Source: Streptomyces cupreus (GTDB lineage Bacteria > Actinomycetota > Actinomycetes > Streptomycetales > Streptomycetaceae). Taken from it: 64,000 nt of DNA. Position numbers and translations under genes: made by a program. Location of the stretch: assembly GCF_014257025.1 (NCBI RefSeq), contig NZ_JACMSF010000005.1:1-64000 (forward strand). The letters are read 5' to 3'. The notes under the pieces were generated by a model. That model worked only from the letters and a program-made list of their open reading frames with translations, was not told the origin of the DNA and ran no database searches. Positions 43,618-53,291 of the stretch are shown here, piece by piece. Every line of letters starts with the position of its first letter. The stretch's first letter is position 1.

Positions 43618-44247
43618 GTGGAATCCGTGCAGAAGCCCGCCCGCGTCCGCATCCTCGACGCCGCCCATGAACTGATGCTCACCGTCGGTCTGGCCCGCGC
43701 CACCACCAAGGAGATCGCCAAGGCGGCAGGCTGCTCCGAGGCCGCGCTCTACAAGTACTTCGACAGCAAGGAAGAGCTGTTCGTCCGCGTTCTCGCCGAG
43801 CGGCTGCCCCGACTCACCCCGCTGCTCGGCAGCCTCACGGCCGAGCCGGGGGTGGGCACCCTGGAGGGCAACCTGACCCGGATCGCCCACGAGGCGGCCC
43901 TCTTCTTCGAGCAGAGCTTCCCGATCGCCGCCTCCCTGTACGCCGAGGCACAGCTCAAGCGGCGGCACGACGACGCGCTGCGCAAGATCGGTGCCGGTCC
44001 GCACCTGCCGATCGAGGCCCTCGACGGCTACCTGCGCGCCGAGCAGAGCGCGGGCCGCGTCCGCGCCGACGCCGACACCTTCGCGGCCGCCTCCCTCCTC
44101 CTCGGCGCCTGCGCCCACCGCGCCTTCGCCTACGACGCCACCGAGAGCGGCGCCCGCCCGCCCGCGGACGCCTTCGCCGCCCGGCTCGTCCACACCTTGC
44201 TGGGCGGAATCTCCGTTGCGCGGGACAGCGGGCACCCCCGACCCTGA
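43618..44247 (+). CDS. TetR-family regulator
   Basis: 209 residues, GTG start. HTH at about residues 10-56: RILDAAHELMLTVGLARATT, KEIAKAAGCSEAALYKYFDS. The C-terminal ligand domain is of the TetR_C type. It probably represses itself and the divergent SDR through the two palindromes between them. Confidence 0.93.
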   Translation: MESVQKPARVRILDAAHELMLTVGLARATTKEIAKAAGCSEAALYKYFDSKEELFVRVLAERLPRLTPLLGSLTAEPGVGTLEGNLTRIAHEAALFFEQSFPIAASLYAEAQLKRRHDDALRKIGAGPHLPIEALDGYLRAEQSAGRVRADADTFAAASLLLGACAHRAFAYDATESGARPPADAFAARLVHTLLGGISVARDSGHPRP

Positions 44248-44265
44248 GGCCATGAGGGAACGCAC

Positions 44266-44958
44266 ATGCGGCTGAGGCTGAACGAGTTCAGGCCCCGGAC
44301 AGGGCCGTACGAACACCGGGTGGTCCAGCCCCGCACCCCTCTGCGCGACACCTCGCTCACGGCCCCCGACCCCATCGGCCTGCTCCTCGGTGACCATGAC
44401 GGCCTGAACCGGCTGGCGGGCCTGTTCTCCTTCGCCGCCTACTCCCGGCACACGGTCGTCCACGTCCCCCTGCGCGACGGCGTCCCGCCCGACGAGGGCT
44501 GGGGCGAACGGGTCGACCTCGTGCTGGCCCACCACAGCCTCGGCCTGCGCCCCGGCCAGTGGCCCGAACTGCGCCGCAAGCTGCGCGCGGGCACCCCGCT
44601 GACCGCCCGCACCGACGAGGCGCGCACCGCACGGGACGCGAGGACCTGGCAGGCGCGGCGGGATCGCGACGAGCTACGGCACACCACCCACGCCCGCACG
44701 CTCTTCCTGTTCGGCAGCCGGGACGTGTTCGCCGACACCGCCACCGGCTTCGCCCACGCGGCAGGCTTCGGGCCCCGCCAGAAGGGCGTCGCCCAAGGCC
44801 GCTCGGCGCTGATGACAGGGCTGCCGCTGGTCCAGCCGCCCAGCGGGGGGCACCCCTTCGAGGTCCTGATCTGCTTCAAGCCCTATCCGCCGTACGCCCA
44901 CTTCAGACGGCCGGGCGAGTCAGCCAGTCGTCCACGCCGGCCAGCAGCCGCGCCCTGA
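44266..44958 (+). CDS. Conserved-type hypothetical protein
   Basis: 230 residues, ATG at 44266, 18 bp after the TetR stop codon. Arg- and Ala-rich, without membrane segments. Recognisable blocks (LVLAHHSLGLRPGQWPELRR; ARTLFLFGSRDVFADTATGF) do not match a family I know. Its last 18 codons overlap the end of the convergent adenosine deaminase gene by 56 bp, so the true C-terminus may be shorter in function. Real gene on codon bias and position. Confidence 0.6.
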   Translation: MRLRLNEFRPRTGPYEHRVVQPRTPLRDTSLTAPDPIGLLLGDHDGLNRLAGLFSFAAYSRHTVVHVPLRDGVPPDEGWGERVDLVLAHHSLGLRPGQWPELRRKLRAGTPLTARTDEARTARDARTWQARRDRDELRHTTHARTLFLFGSRDVFADTATGFAHAAGFGPRQKGVAQGRSALMTGLPLVQPPSGGHPFEVLICFKPYPPYAHFRRPGESASRPRRPAAAP

Positions 44959-45943
44959 CGTCCTCCGGCGCCGCCGACGCCCGTACCGACTGCCGTGCCA
45001 GTTCCGCCAGTTCCGCGTCCGTGAAGGCGTGATGCTGGCGGGCGATGTCGTACTGGTCCGCCAGACGGGAGCCGAACAGCAGTGGGTCGTCCGCGCCCAG
45101 CGCCAACGGGACCCCGGCCTCGAACAGCGTGCGCAGCGGAACGTCCGCCGGCTTCTCGTAGACGCCCAGGGCCACGTTCGACGCCGGGCACACCTCGCAG
45201 GTCACGCCCCGGTCGGCCAGGCGTTTCAGCAGCCGCGGGTCCTCCGCCGCGCGCACCCCGTGGCCGATCCGGTTGGCGTCCAGGTCGTCCAGGCAGTCGC
45301 GGACCGAGGTCGGCCCGGTCAGTTCGCCGCCGTGCGGAGCGGAGAGCAGGCCGCCGTCGCGGGCGATGGCGAACGCGCGGTCGAAGTCCCTCGCCATGCC
45401 CCGCCGCTCGTCGTTCGACAGACCGAAGCCGACCACACCCCGGTCCGCGTACCGCACCGCAAGCCGCGCCAGCGTCCGCGCGTCCAAGGGGTGCTTCATC
45501 CGGTTCGCCGCCACCAGGACCCGCATCCCCAGGCCCGTCTCCCGCGACGTCGTCTCCACCGCGTCCAGGATGACCTCCAGCGCCGGGATCAGACCGCCCA
45601 GCCGAGGCGCGTACGACGTCGGGTCCACCTGGATCTCCAGCCAGCCCGAGCCGTCCTTCAGATCCTCCTCGGCGGCCTCGCGCACCAGCCGCTGGATGTC
45701 CTCGGGCTCCCTCAGGCACGAGCGCGCCGCGTCGTACAACCGCTGGAAGCGGAACCAGCCCCGCTCGTCCGTCGCCCGCAGTCTCGGCGGCTCCCCGCTC
45801 GTCAGGGCTTCCGTCAGCGCCTCGGGCAGGCGCACGCCGTACTTGTCGGCCAGTTCCAGAACGGTGGCGGCGCGCATCGACCCGGTGAAGTGCAGGTGCA
45901 GATGGGCCTTCGGCAGCTCAGAGACATCACGTACACGCTCCAT
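44903..45943 (-). CDS. add: Adenosine deaminase
   Basis: 346 residues. Zinc and catalytic motifs of the ADA family: HLHLHFTGSMR near residue 14, SAPHGGE (His plus catalytic Glu), NRIGHGVR and GADDPLLF (Asp-Asp). The first motif has Phe-Thr-Gly where most ADAs have Asp-Gly, a variant form I associate with Streptomyces. Converts adenosine to inosine in the cytosol. No operon partner; aspartate aminotransferase lies downstream beyond a hairpin. Confidence 0.9.
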   Translation of the reverse strand: MERVRDVSELPKAHLHLHFTGSMRAATVLELADKYGVRLPEALTEALTSGEPPRLRATDERGWFRFQRLYDAARSCLREPEDIQRLVREAAEEDLKDGSGWLEIQVDPTSYAPRLGGLIPALEVILDAVETTSRETGLGMRVLVAANRMKHPLDARTLARLAVRYADRGVVGFGLSNDERRGMARDFDRAFAIARDGGLLSAPHGGELTGPTSVRDCLDDLDANRIGHGVRAAEDPRLLKRLADRGVTCEVCPASNVALGVYEKPADVPLRTLFEAGVPLALGADDPLLFGSRLADQYDIARQHHAFTDAELAELARQSVRASAAPEDVRARLLAGVDDWLTRPAV

Positions 45944-46030
45944 CCCAGGATCCTGCCGTACGTCCCCGCCGTCCCGGTAGCGCTTTCCCCGTTAGTGGTC
46001 TTGCTCGCACACTTGCTCGCACAAAGGAAC

Positions 46031-46060
46031 AGGGCACCTAGGAACATTCCTAGGTGCCCT
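46031..46060 (-). terminator. Terminator after the aspartate aminotransferase gene
   Basis: AGGGCACCTAGGAA (46031-46044) and TTCCTAGGTGCCCT (46047-46060): 14-bp perfect arms separated by 2 nt, followed on the minus strand by a T-rich stretch. It begins 16 nt after the stop codon. Confidence 0.9.
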
Positions 46061-46075
46061 GGGCCGGAGCTTCGG

Positions 46076-47299
46076 CTACTTCGCCTCGGCCAGCAGCTTC
46101 TGGATCCGGCTCACGCCCTCGACGAGGTCCTCGTCGCCGAGCGCGTACGACAGCCGCAGATAGCCCGGCGTGCCGAAGGCCTCGCCCGGGACGACCGCGA
46201 CCTCGGCCTCCTCCAGGATCAGCTCGGCCAGCTCCACACTGCTCTGCGGGCGCTTGCCGCGGATCTCCTTGCCCAGCAGGGCCTTCACCGACGGGTACGC
46301 GTAGAAGGCGCCCTCGGGCTCCGGGCAGACCACGCCGTCGATCTCGTTGAGCATCCGCACGATCGTCTTGCGGCGGCGGTCGAAGGCCTCGCGCATCTTC
46401 GCGACGGCGTCCAGGTCACCGGAGACGGCGGCCAGCGCGGCCACCTGGGCCACGTTCGAGACGTTCGACGTGGCATGCGACTGGAGGTTGGTCGCGGCCT
46501 TCACCACGTCCTTCGGGCCGATGATCCAGCCGACCCGCCAGCCCGTCATCGCGTACGTCTTGGCGACACCGTTGACCACGACGCACTTGTCGCGCAGCTC
46601 CGGCAGGAGCGCGGGCAGCGACACGGAGACCGCGTCGCCGTAGACCAGGTGCTCGTAGATCTCGTCCGTCATCACCCACAGGCCGTGCTCGACGGCCCAG
46701 CGGCCGATCGCCTCGGTCTCGGCCTCGCTGTAGACCGCGCCGGTCGGGTTCGACGGGGAGACGAACAGGACGACCTTCGTCTTCTCCGTACGGGCGGCCT
46801 CCAGCTGCTCGACCGACACGCGGTATCCGGTCGTCTCGTCGGCGACGACCTCGACCGGGACGCCGCCCGCCAGCCGGATCGACTCGGGGTACGTCGTCCA
46901 GTACGGGGCCGGGACGATGACCTCGTCGCCCGGGTCCAGGATCGCGGCGAAGGCCTCGTAGATCGCCTGCTTGCCGCCGTTGGTGACCAGGATCTGGGAG
47001 ACGTCGGGCTCGTAACCGGAGTCGCGCAGCGTCTTCGCGGCGATCGCGGCCTTCAGCTCGGGCAGGCCGCCGGCCGGGGTGTAGCGGTGGTACTTCGGGT
47101 TCTTGCAGGCCTCGATCGCGGCCTCGACGATGTAGTCCGGAGTCGGGAAGTCGGGCTCACCGGCGCCGAAGCCGATCACCGGACGCCCGGCGGCCTTGAG
47201 GGCCTTGGCCTTGGCGTCCACGGCGAGGGTGGCGGACTCGGAGATCGCGCCGACTCGGGCGGAGACCCGGCGCTCGGTGGGAGGGGTTGCAGCGCTCAT
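46076..47299 (-). CDS. Pyridoxal-phosphate aspartate aminotransferase (class I, fold I)
   Basis: 407 residues from [11 protein letters not shown]; an ATG 9 bp upstream is possible. Fold-type I aminotransferase: [13 protein letters not shown], the substrate and PLP loops [11 protein letters not shown] and [11 protein letters not shown], Asp in [14 protein letters not shown], and the Schiff-base lysine in [19 protein letters not shown]. Subgroup I-beta, as in B. subtilis and Thermus AspAT. Transfers amino groups between aspartate and 2-oxoglutarate. Confidence 0.93.
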   Translation of the reverse strand: MSAATPPTERRVSARVGAISESATLAVDAKAKALKAAGRPVIGFGAGEPDFPTPDYIVEAAIEACKNPKYHRYTPAGGLPELKAAIAAKTLRDSGYEPDVSQILVTNGGKQAIYEAFAAILDPGDEVIVPAPYWTTYPESIRLAGGVPVEVVADETTGYRVSVEQLEAARTEKTKVVLFVSPSNPTGAVYSEAETEAIGRWAVEHGLWVMTDEIYEHLVYGDAVSVSLPALLPELRDKCVVVNGVAKTYAMTGWRVGWIIGPKDVVKAATNLQSHATSNVSNVAQVAALAAVSGDLDAVAKMREAFDRRRKTIVRMLNEIDGVVCPEPEGAFYAYPSVKALLGKEIRGKRPQSSVELAELILEEAEVAVVPGEAFGTPGYLRLSYALGDEDLVEGVSRIQKLLAEAK

Positions 47300-47549
47300 G
47301 GGGCCCATCGTTTCAGACCGGAAACTCCCCCGGCACGCGGGTTTCACAGACTGAACAAGAGCTGAACAACCGTCCGGATTCGCCCGCCACGCTGGGCGAT
47401 CTTCCATCTCCAACGCTCCTACGGGCACTTTCTGTTCGACGGGGCGCCTCGGAACACGTACACTCTCACCTCGTTGGCCTTCAGCAGCCCGCACTCGTAC
47501 GGTGCACACCGAGCACCCGTCCGGATGCGGTACGTTGGTGGACACACAA

Positions 47550-47622
47550 AGGGTCGTAGCTCAATTGGTAGAGCACTGGTCTCCAAAACCAGCGGTTGGG
47601 GGTTCAAGTCCCTCCGGCCCTG
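47550..47622 (+). tRNA. tRNA-Trp (CCA)
   Basis: 73 nt; acceptor AGGGTCG/CGGCCCT, anticodon CCA at 47583-47585 in loop CTCCAAA, T-loop TTCAAGT. 3' CCA not encoded. A promoter-like pair (TTCGAC 47435, TACACT 47459) lies upstream in the 250-bp gap after the aminotransferase start. Confidence 0.96.
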
Positions 47623-47730
47623 CTACACACACCTTCGCCAGGATGTGTGCGCATGTACGTACAGCAATGCACCGCCGTGCGGCTCAGACCGGGCGCGGCA
47701 CGGCCACGACCCGGAATCAGGTGAGGACGA

Positions 47731-48018
47731 GTGACGGACGCCGTGGGCTCCATCGACATGCCTGATGCCCAGGACGAGGCGCCGGATTCCAAGAAGAAGA
47801 CCCGCAAGGGCGGCAAGCGTGCCAAGAAAGGCCCGCTGAAGCGTCTTGCCCTCTTCTACCGCCAGATCGTCGCCGAGCTCCGCAAGGTCGTCTGGCCGAC
47901 GCGCAGCCAGCTGACGACCTATACGACCGTGGTGATTGTCTTCGTCGTCATCATGATCGGCCTGGTGACCGTGATTGACTATGGGCTCGACCACGCCGCC
48001 AAGTACGTCTTCGGCTGA
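47731..48018 (+). CDS. secE: Preprotein translocase subunit SecE
   Basis: 95 residues, GTG with GTGAGGA upstream. A charged N-terminus of about 35 residues with a lysine block ([15 protein letters not shown]), then the conserved amphipathic helix and [13 protein letters not shown], and a single membrane helix [20 protein letters not shown]. Partner of SecY in the translocon. It follows tRNA-Trp by 108 bp. Confidence 0.96.
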   Translation: MTDAVGSIDMPDAQDEAPDSKKKTRKGGKRAKKGPLKRLALFYRQIVAELRKVVWPTRSQLTTYTTVVIVFVVIMIGLVTVIDYGLDHAAKYVFG

Positions 48019-48030
48019 GCCAAGAGCGAA

Positions 48031-48058
48031 GGGCGCCGCGGTTACCGGCGCCCCTTTT
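48031..48058 (+). terminator. Terminator/attenuator between secE and nusG
   Basis: GGGCGCCG (48031-48038) pairs with CGGCGCCC (48046-48053), 7-nt loop, then TTTT at 48055-48058. Confidence 0.75.
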
Positions 48059-48098
48059 CGCATGTTCCACCCCTATGTACCAGGAAGAAGCAGCCACC

Positions 48099-48917
48099 GT
48101 GTCTGACCAGAACCTGAACGACGCCGTCGAGCCGGACGAGACCGTGTCCGTGGAAGACGAGCTCGACATCGTCGAGGGCGCGGACGAGGACCTGGACGAG
48201 GTCGAGGCTGCCGACGCCGACGCGGGCGAGCCCGCGGAGGAAGCGGCCGTACACGTCGAGGACGAGGCTGAAGAGGCCGAGGAAGAGCCGGCCGAGCCGG
48301 TCGACCCCGTCGCCGCCCTGCGCGAGGAACTGCGCACCCTGCCCGGCGAGTGGTATGTCATCCACACGTACGCCGGTTACGAGAACCGCGTGAAGACCAA
48401 CCTGGAGCAGCGCGCCGTCTCGCTCAACGTCGAGGACTACATCTTCCAGGCCGAGGTGCCGCAGGAAGAGGTCGTCCAGATCAAGAACGGCGACCGCAAG
48501 ACCATCCGCCAGAACAAGCTCCCCGGCTATGTCCTGGTGCGCATGGACCTGACGAACGAGTCCTGGGGCGTCGTCCGCAACACCCCCGGCGTCACCGGCT
48601 TCGTGGGCAACGCCTACGACCCGTACCCGCTGACCCTGGACGAGATCGTCAAGATGCTCGCCCCGGAGGCCGAGGAGAAGGCCGCCCGCGAAGCCGCCGA
48701 GGCCGAGGGCAAGCCGGCGCCGCAGCGCAAGGTCGAGGTCCAGGTGCTGGACTTCGAGGTCGGCGACTCGGTCACCGTCACCGACGGTCCCTTCGCCACC
48801 CTCCAGGCCACGATCAACGAGATCAACCCCGACTCCAAGAAGGTCAAGGGTCTCGTCGAGATCTTCGGCCGGGAGACGCCGGTCGAGCTGTCCTTCGACC
48901 AGATCCAGAAGAACTAG
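48099..48917 (+). CDS. nusG: Transcription termination/antitermination protein NusG
   Basis: 272 residues from the GTG at 48099; an ATG at 48075 adds 8 residues without an SD. The N-terminal ~75 residues are strongly acidic, an extension usual in actinobacterial NusG. Then the NGN domain ([50 protein letters not shown]) and a KOW domain ([20 protein letters not shown]). It binds RNA polymerase and ribosomal S10, coupling transcription and translation. Confidence 0.96.
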   Translation: MSDQNLNDAVEPDETVSVEDELDIVEGADEDLDEVEAADADAGEPAEEAAVHVEDEAEEAEEEPAEPVDPVAALREELRTLPGEWYVIHTYAGYENRVKTNLEQRAVSLNVEDYIFQAEVPQEEVVQIKNGDRKTIRQNKLPGYVLVRMDLTNESWGVVRNTPGVTGFVGNAYDPYPLTLDEIVKMLAPEAEEKAAREAAEAEGKPAPQRKVEVQVLDFEVGDSVTVTDGPFATLQATINEINPDSKKVKGLVEIFGRETPVELSFDQIQKN

Positions 48918-48930
48918 ATCTCAACTGCTT

Positions 48931-48982
48931 CCGAGCAGGTCAGGCGGGGCGTGCGAGCGTCCGCCTGACCTGCTCGGTTTTT
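48931..48982 (+). terminator. Strong intrinsic terminator after nusG
   Basis: CCGAGCAGGTCAGGCGG (48931-48947) pairs perfectly with 48961-48977 (17 bp, 13-nt loop), followed by TTTTT (48978-48982). Confidence 0.95.
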
Positions 48983-49008
48983 GACCGCGCATCTATACCC
49001 GTTATCGT
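48981..49008 (+). promoter_or_regulatory. Candidate rplK promoter
   Basis: -35 TTGACC (48981-48986), 16 bp, -10 TATCGT (49003-49008). The -35 starts in the T-run of the nusG terminator. The rplK start is 72 bp downstream. Confidence 0.55.
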
Positions 49009-49079
49009 TGTGCGGTATGCCTGCGTTCGGGTGGTCCCCGGGTGCGGGCAGGACCCGAATCGAAAGGACCCGGAGAGCT

Positions 49080-49514
49080 ATGCCTCCCAAGAAGAAGAAG
49101 GTCACGGGGCTCATCAAGCTCCAGATCCAGGCCGGTGCCGCCAACCCGGCCCCGCCGGTCGGCCCCGCGCTGGGTCAGCACGGCGTCAACATCATGGAGT
49201 TCTGCAAGGCCTACAACGCCGCGACCGAGTCGCAGCGCGGTTGGGTCATCCCGGTGGAGATCACGGTCTACGAGGACCGCTCCTTCACCTTCGTGACCAA
49301 GACTCCGCCGGCCGCCAAGATGATCCTCAAGGCCGCGGGCGTGGAGAAGGGCTCCGGCGAGCCGCACAAGACCAAGGTCGCCAAGATCACCGAGGCGCAG
49401 GTCCGCGAGATCGCCACCACCAAGATGCCCGACCTCAACGCCAACGACCTGGACGCCGCCGCGAAGATCATCGCCGGCACCGCCCGTTCCATGGGCATCA
49501 CGGTCGAGGGCTGA
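49080..49514 (+). CDS. rplK: 50S ribosomal protein L11
   Basis: 144 residues; ATG at 49080 after AAGGACCCGGAGA. Full L11: [47 protein letters not shown] and the C-terminal RNA-binding domain ([32 protein letters not shown]). L11 is needed for RelA-dependent ppGpp synthesis and is the site of thiopeptide resistance mutations; the proline region shows no change that I can see. Confidence 0.98.
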
Positions 49515-49589
49515 ACCCCAACCTCCCAGCAGTAGTGGCAGGGCCTGCTCGGCCCGGACCACGACTCCTAAGAAACCCCAGGAGCAGTA

Positions 49590-50315
49590 GTGAGCAAGCG
49601 CAGCAAGTCTCTCCGCGCTGCGGACGCCAAGATCGACCGGGAGAAGCTCTACGCCCCGCTCGAGGCCGTCCGTCTCGCCAAGGAGACCTCCACGACCAAG
49701 TTCGACGGCACCGTCGAGGTCGCCTTCCGTCTGGGTGTCGACCCGCGCAAGGCCGACCAGATGGTCCGTGGCACCGTGAACCTCCCGCACGGCACCGGTA
49801 AGACCGCCCGGGTCCTGGTCTTCGCGACCGGTGACCGTGCCGAGGCCGCTCGTGCCGCGGGCGCCGACATCGTCGGCGCCGACGAACTCATCGACGAGGT
49901 GTCGAAGGGCCGTCTGGACTTCGACGCCGTCGTCGCCACCCCGGACCTCATGGGCAAGGTCGGCCGCCTCGGCCGCGTGCTCGGTCCGCGTGGTCTGATG
50001 CCGAACCCGAAGACCGGCACCGTCACGCCGGACGTCGCCAAGGCTGTCAACGACATCAAGGGCGGCAAGATCGAGTTCCGCGTCGACAAGCACTCGAACC
50101 TGCACTTCATCATCGGCAAGACGTCGTTCGACGACACCAAGCTGGTGGAGAACTACGGCGCGGCCCTGGAGGAGATCCTCCGTCTGAAGCCGTCCGCCGC
50201 CAAGGGTCGCTACATCAAGAAGGCCGCCATCAGCACCACGATGGGCCCCGGCATCCAGCTCGACCCGAACCGCACCCGCAACCTCCTCGTCGAGGAGGAC
50301 CCGGCCGCGGTCTGA
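49590..50315 (+). CDS. rplA: 50S ribosomal protein L1
   Basis: 241 residues, GTG after CAGGAG. L1 blocks: [70 protein letters not shown]1 usually represses its own operon by binding mRNA. It is 75 bp after rplK, probably cotranscribed. Confidence 0.98.
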   Translation: MSKRSKSLRAADAKIDREKLYAPLEAVRLAKETSTTKFDGTVEVAFRLGVDPRKADQMVRGTVNLPHGTGKTARVLVFATGDRAEAARAAGADIVGADELIDEVSKGRLDFDAVVATPDLMGKVGRLGRVLGPRGLMPNPKTGTVTPDVAKAVNDIKGGKIEFRVDKHSNLHFIIGKTSFDDTKLVENYGAALEEILRLKPSAAKGRYIKKAAISTTMGPGIQLDPNRTRNLLVEEDPAAV

Positions 50316-50341
50316 GCCATCGAGGCTCACTGAAGTCGGCT

Positions 50342-50378
50342 ACGGGCCCCGCACCTTTCCAGGTGCGGGGCCCGTTTC
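50342..50378 (+). terminator. Terminator after rplKA
   Basis: ACGGGCCCCGCACCT (50342-50356) pairs perfectly with 50361-50375, loop TTCC, then TTTCCC. Confidence 0.93.
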
Positions 50379-50515
50379 CCATTTCCGGGCGGCTGTCAGT
50401 GCCCCCGGCCGGCGTTTTGGACAGTCCCCCGGAATTCAAAGAGACCGCTTGCACGGTGATCGGTTAGGCTCGCGGCTCTGCTGTGAATCGCTCATGTGTT
50501 CCTTGGGGGGAATCG

Positions 50516-51376
50516 ATGGGGCTTTCTGTACGACGTTCCGCGCGCACTCGGACGATAGGCGCCGGGCTCGCCGCCTTGGCCCTCGCCGCCGGCGCGGTGA
50601 GCTGTTCCAAGGGGGAGGCCGAGGAGTCCCCGAAGATGACGCCCGCGGCGGCCGTGGCCGAGGCGGCGAAGAACACCGAGGACATCACGTCCCTGCGGTA
50701 CCGGATGACGGGTGAGTACCCGGAGCAGGGGCGGATCAAGGCCGAGGCCTCCATGCGCATGAAGCCCACCGTGGCCATGAGCATGAAGATGACGGCCCTC
50801 GACCAGGGGGCGGACGGCTCCGCCGAGATCCGGCTCGTCGACAAGGCCATGTACATCGGCGGGAACGCCGAGATGGCCAAGGAGATGGACGGCAAGAGCT
50901 GGATGAAGTTCGACCTGTCCGCGCTCGGGGAGGACGCGCTCGGCGGGGCGGGGACCTCCGCCGGCCAGGCCGAGCAGAACCCGGCGACCGAGTCCACGTT
51001 CCTCACCGGAGCGAAGGACGTGAAGAAGATCGGCACCGAGAAGGTCGACGGCGTCGAGACGACCCACTACCAGGGCACCGTCACCCTCGACACACTCCGC
51101 GACTCCTTCAAGGACGAGGACAAGGCCACGCGCGAGAAGCGCGAGAAGAGCATCGAACAGTACGAGAAGATGGGCGTCGACGAGCTCACCATGGACATGT
51201 GGGTCGACGGCGACGACCACACCAAGCAGTTCCGCATGAAGGGCGACACCGAGAGCGGCCCGCTCGACCTGACCGTCACCTTCCTCGACTACAACAAGCC
51301 GGTGACCGTGAAGGCCCCGCCCGCCGAGGACACCGTCGACCTGGCCGAGATGATGGGCGAACTCGGCGAGAGCTGA
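50516..51376 (+). CDS. LppX/LprG-like secreted lipoprotein
   Basis: 286 residues from the ATG at 50516 (TTGGGGGGAA as SD). Signal peptide with basic residues RRSARTRT, a hydrophobic core and a lipobox-like AVSC (Cys at about residue 30). The mature part is a beta-rich LolA-like domain with repeated Met-rich strands ([44 protein letters not shown]). Related proteins in mycobacteria carry lipids or glycolipids across the envelope. Located between rplKA and rplJL as a stand-alone unit. Confidence 0.83.
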   Translation: MGLSVRRSARTRTIGAGLAALALAAGAVSCSKGEAEESPKMTPAAAVAEAAKNTEDITSLRYRMTGEYPEQGRIKAEASMRMKPTVAMSMKMTALDQGADGSAEIRLVDKAMYIGGNAEMAKEMDGKSWMKFDLSALGEDALGGAGTSAGQAEQNPATESTFLTGAKDVKKIGTEKVDGVETTHYQGTVTLDTLRDSFKDEDKATREKREKSIEQYEKMGVDELTMDMWVDGDDHTKQFRMKGDTESGPLDLTVTFLDYNKPVTVKAPPAEDTVDLAEMMGELGES

Positions 51377-51575
51377 GCGCCGTATGACCGGATTTGCTTG
51401 ACGGCGATCCGGTCACGTACTCTCTTCCAGAAGCCAAAGACCGCTGGTCGTTGCCGTGCGCTCGTTCGAGGGTGCGGTGGCCGAAGGATCCGCTGAACTG
51501 CGGACGACCCGCGCAGGTGACTGTGGAAGTGCTCCCGGTCCGGTTCCGTTCACACGGAATCCATCCGGTCGAGCT

Positions 51576-51611
51576 ACGCCCCGTGCGCCTGCGCCGGGGC
51601 GTTTCGTTTTC
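51576..51611 (+). terminator. Attenuator in the rplJ leader
   Basis: ACGCCCCG (51576-51583) pairs with CGGGGCGT (51595-51602); the inside can extend GCGC/GCGC. TTTCGTTTT follows (51602-51610). It lies 58 nt before the rplJ start. Confidence 0.75.
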
Positions 51612-51617
51612 CCCAGT

Positions 51618-51658
51618 CCTCCTTCGGGTCCGCGCGGTCCGAATCACCCGGAAGGAGG
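51618..51658 (+). promoter_or_regulatory. Hairpin sequestering the rplJ Shine-Dalgarno
   Basis: CCTCCTTCGGGT (51618-51629) can pair with ACCCGGAAGGAGG (51646-51658) with a single bulged base. AAGGAGG (51652-51658) is the rplJ SD, 10 nt before the ATG. Confidence 0.7.
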
Positions 51659-51668
51659 CCGAGGCTCT

Positions 51669-52199
51669 ATGGCGAGGCCCGACAAGGCTGCCGCGGTTGC
51701 CGAGCTGACGGACAAGTTCCGCAGCTCCAACGCCGCCGTGCTGACCGAGTACCGCGGTCTCACCGTGGCGCAGCTCAAGACGCTGCGTCGTTCGCTCGGT
51801 GAGAACGCCCAGTACGCCGTGGTGAAGAACACGCTGACCAAGATTGCGGCCAACGAGGCCGGGATCACGCTGGACGACCAGCTCTTCGCTGGTCCGACTG
51901 CCGTCGCCTTCGTCACCGGTGACCCGGTGGAGTCGGCGAAGGGTCTTCGTGACTTCGCCAAGGACAACCCGAATCTCATCATCAAGGGCGGTGTCCTTGA
52001 CGGCAAGGCGCTGTCCGCCGATGAGATCAAGAAGCTTGCGGACCTTGAGTCCCGCGAGGTTCTGCTCGCCAAGCTGGCGGGCGCTCTGAAGGGCAAGCAG
52101 ACCCAGGCTGCTCAGGTCTTCCAGGCGCTCCCGTCGAAGCTCGTCCGCACCGTGGACGCGCTTCGTGCCAAGCAGGACGAGCAGGGCGGTGCCGAGTAA
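51669..52199 (+). CDS. rplJ: 50S ribosomal protein L10
   Basis: 176 residues; ATG at 51669 with a consensus AAGGAGG 10 nt upstream that can be hidden in a hairpin. L10 blocks: [52 protein letters not shown], then the C-terminal helix that binds L7/L12 dimers ([20 protein letters not shown]). The complex with L7/L12 is the usual autoregulator of this operon. Confidence 0.97.
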   Translation: MARPDKAAAVAELTDKFRSSNAAVLTEYRGLTVAQLKTLRRSLGENAQYAVVKNTLTKIAANEAGITLDDQLFAGPTAVAFVTGDPVESAKGLRDFAKDNPNLIIKGGVLDGKALSADEIKKLADLESREVLLAKLAGALKGKQTQAAQVFQALPSKLVRTVDALRAKQDEQGGAE

Positions 52200-52215
52200 T
52201 TCGGCTCGCACATTG

Positions 52216-52238
52216 ACCGCCGCCTGAGGCGACGGTCA
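52216..52238 (+). other. Small hairpin between rplJ and rplL
   Basis: GACCG-C-CGC / GCG-A-CGGTC with loop CTGAG, 17 nt after the rplJ stop codon. It could tune the rplJ:rplL ratio or be an RNA-processing site. Confidence 0.4.
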
Positions 52239-52309
52239 CAGCGGGCCGAACGTACGCCCGCCAGACATGTACATCCGGCACCAGCCGAATTAGTGGAAGG
52301 AAAGCCATC

Positions 52310-52690
52310 GTGGCTCTCACCCAGGACGAACTGCTCGCCGAGTTCGAGGGCATGACCCTCATCCAGCTCTCCGAGTTCGTGAAGGCGTTCGAGGAGAAGT
52401 TCGACGTCACCGCCGCCGCCGCGGTCGCCGTTGCCGGCCCGGCCGGTCCGGCCGCCCCGGCCGAGGCTGCCGAGGAGAAGGACGAGTTCGACGTCATCCT
52501 CACCGGCGCCGGCGACAAGAAGATCCAGGTCATCAAGGTCGTGCGTGAGCTGACCTCGCTGGGTCTGAAGGAGGCCAAGGACCTCGTGGACGGCGCCCCG
52601 AAGCCCGTTCTCGAGAAGGTTGCCAAGGACGCCGCCGAGAAGGCCGCCGAGTCCCTCAAGGGCGCCGGCGCCTCCGTCGAGGTCAAGTAA
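52310..52690 (+). CDS. rplL: 50S ribosomal protein L7/L12
   Basis: 126 residues, GTG start after GGAAGGAAAG. N-terminal dimerisation part ([20 protein letters not shown]), alanine-rich hinge, and the C-terminal factor-binding domain ([38 protein letters not shown]). Four or more copies bind L10 and recruit translation GTPases. Confidence 0.98.
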   Translation: MALTQDELLAEFEGMTLIQLSEFVKAFEEKFDVTAAAAVAVAGPAGPAAPAEAAEEKDEFDVILTGAGDKKIQVIKVVRELTSLGLKEAKDLVDGAPKPVLEKVAKDAAEKAAESLKGAGASVEVK

Positions 52691-52785
52691 CACCTCACGG
52701 GTCCGCACGGCCGCGCGCCGGTAGGCGCATATCGATGCGGCCTGCGAGCTGATTGCCGCCCCGTAGGGCTGTAACGCGAGCGCAC

Positions 52786-52823
52786 CGAAGAGCGATCATC
52801 CATCCGGGTGGTCGCTCTTCGGC
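52786..52823 (+). terminator. Terminator/attenuator between rplL and rpoB
   Basis: CCGAAGAGCGA (52786-52796) pairs with TCGCTCTTCGG (52813-52823). The inner bases continue to pair, with two G-U pairs, to a 4-nt loop. It begins 95 nt after rplL. Known ribosomal/RNA polymerase operons attenuate at this place; partial read-through is expected. Confidence 0.85.
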
Positions 52824-53291
52824 GTTCTCGGAGGGGCGGCCGCGGTTGCCTTGCGCCTCAGGTGACGGGGGGTATGGTGATCTTCGTCGTGTCTCCGGCA
52901 GCCCCCGGTTCTGCCAAGGGGGCCTTGACGAACCGCACGCAGCGCGCAATTCTCAGGACGCGTCGTCACAACGGTCCGAATCCGAGGCATGGATCGGCGA
53001 CGAAGAGGGCAGTATCAACGTGCATCGAGGGCGTGCATGCCGAGGGCGTTGAGAACAACGAGGGTCGCGAAAAACCCGCACTGGACATCAGTGTGCCAAG
53101 TGGCTACACTGACCCTTTGCGCTGCCTGTTAGCTGTCCCCTGCCCGTCACCAGGGGCATGCCCTCACTTGAGCACAGACGACCGGACCACCCCTGACCTG
53201 GCCAAACAGCCAAAATGGGGAATCTGTCTCTGCGCCCCGGAGAGGGGCCGGTACGCGCGTAGTGAGTCCGAGCCCTCGGAAGGACCCCCTC
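52824..53291 (+). other. rpoB upstream region
   Basis: 468 bp without a gene. It holds a repeated GAGGGCGT element (53026-53033 and 53041-53048), a good promoter at 53082-53110, and a leader of about 175 nt that ends in GGAAGG before the TTG start. Small open frames here show no codon bias. Confidence 0.6.
53082..53110 (+). promoter_or_regulatory. rpoB promoter
   Basis: -35 TGGACA (53082-53087), 17 bp, -10 TACACT (53105-53110), about 180 bp before the start codon. It allows rpoBC expression apart from rplJL. Confidence 0.75.

Larger units (their letters stand above)
51398..51668 (+). promoter_or_regulatory. rplJL promoter and structured L10-type leader
   Basis: A -35-like TTGACG at 51398-51403 and a -10-like TACTCT at 51418-51423 (short spacer, 14 bp) suggest transcription starts near 51430, giving a leader of about 240 nt. 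The leader contains CTGCGGACGACCCGCGCAGG in its middle, a stem TTCCGT/ACGGAA (51544-51559), an intrinsic terminator (51576-51611) and a hairpin that pairs the rplJ SD. Leaders bound by L10-(L12)4 are known in bacteria; assignment here rests on position and structure. Confidence 0.7.
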
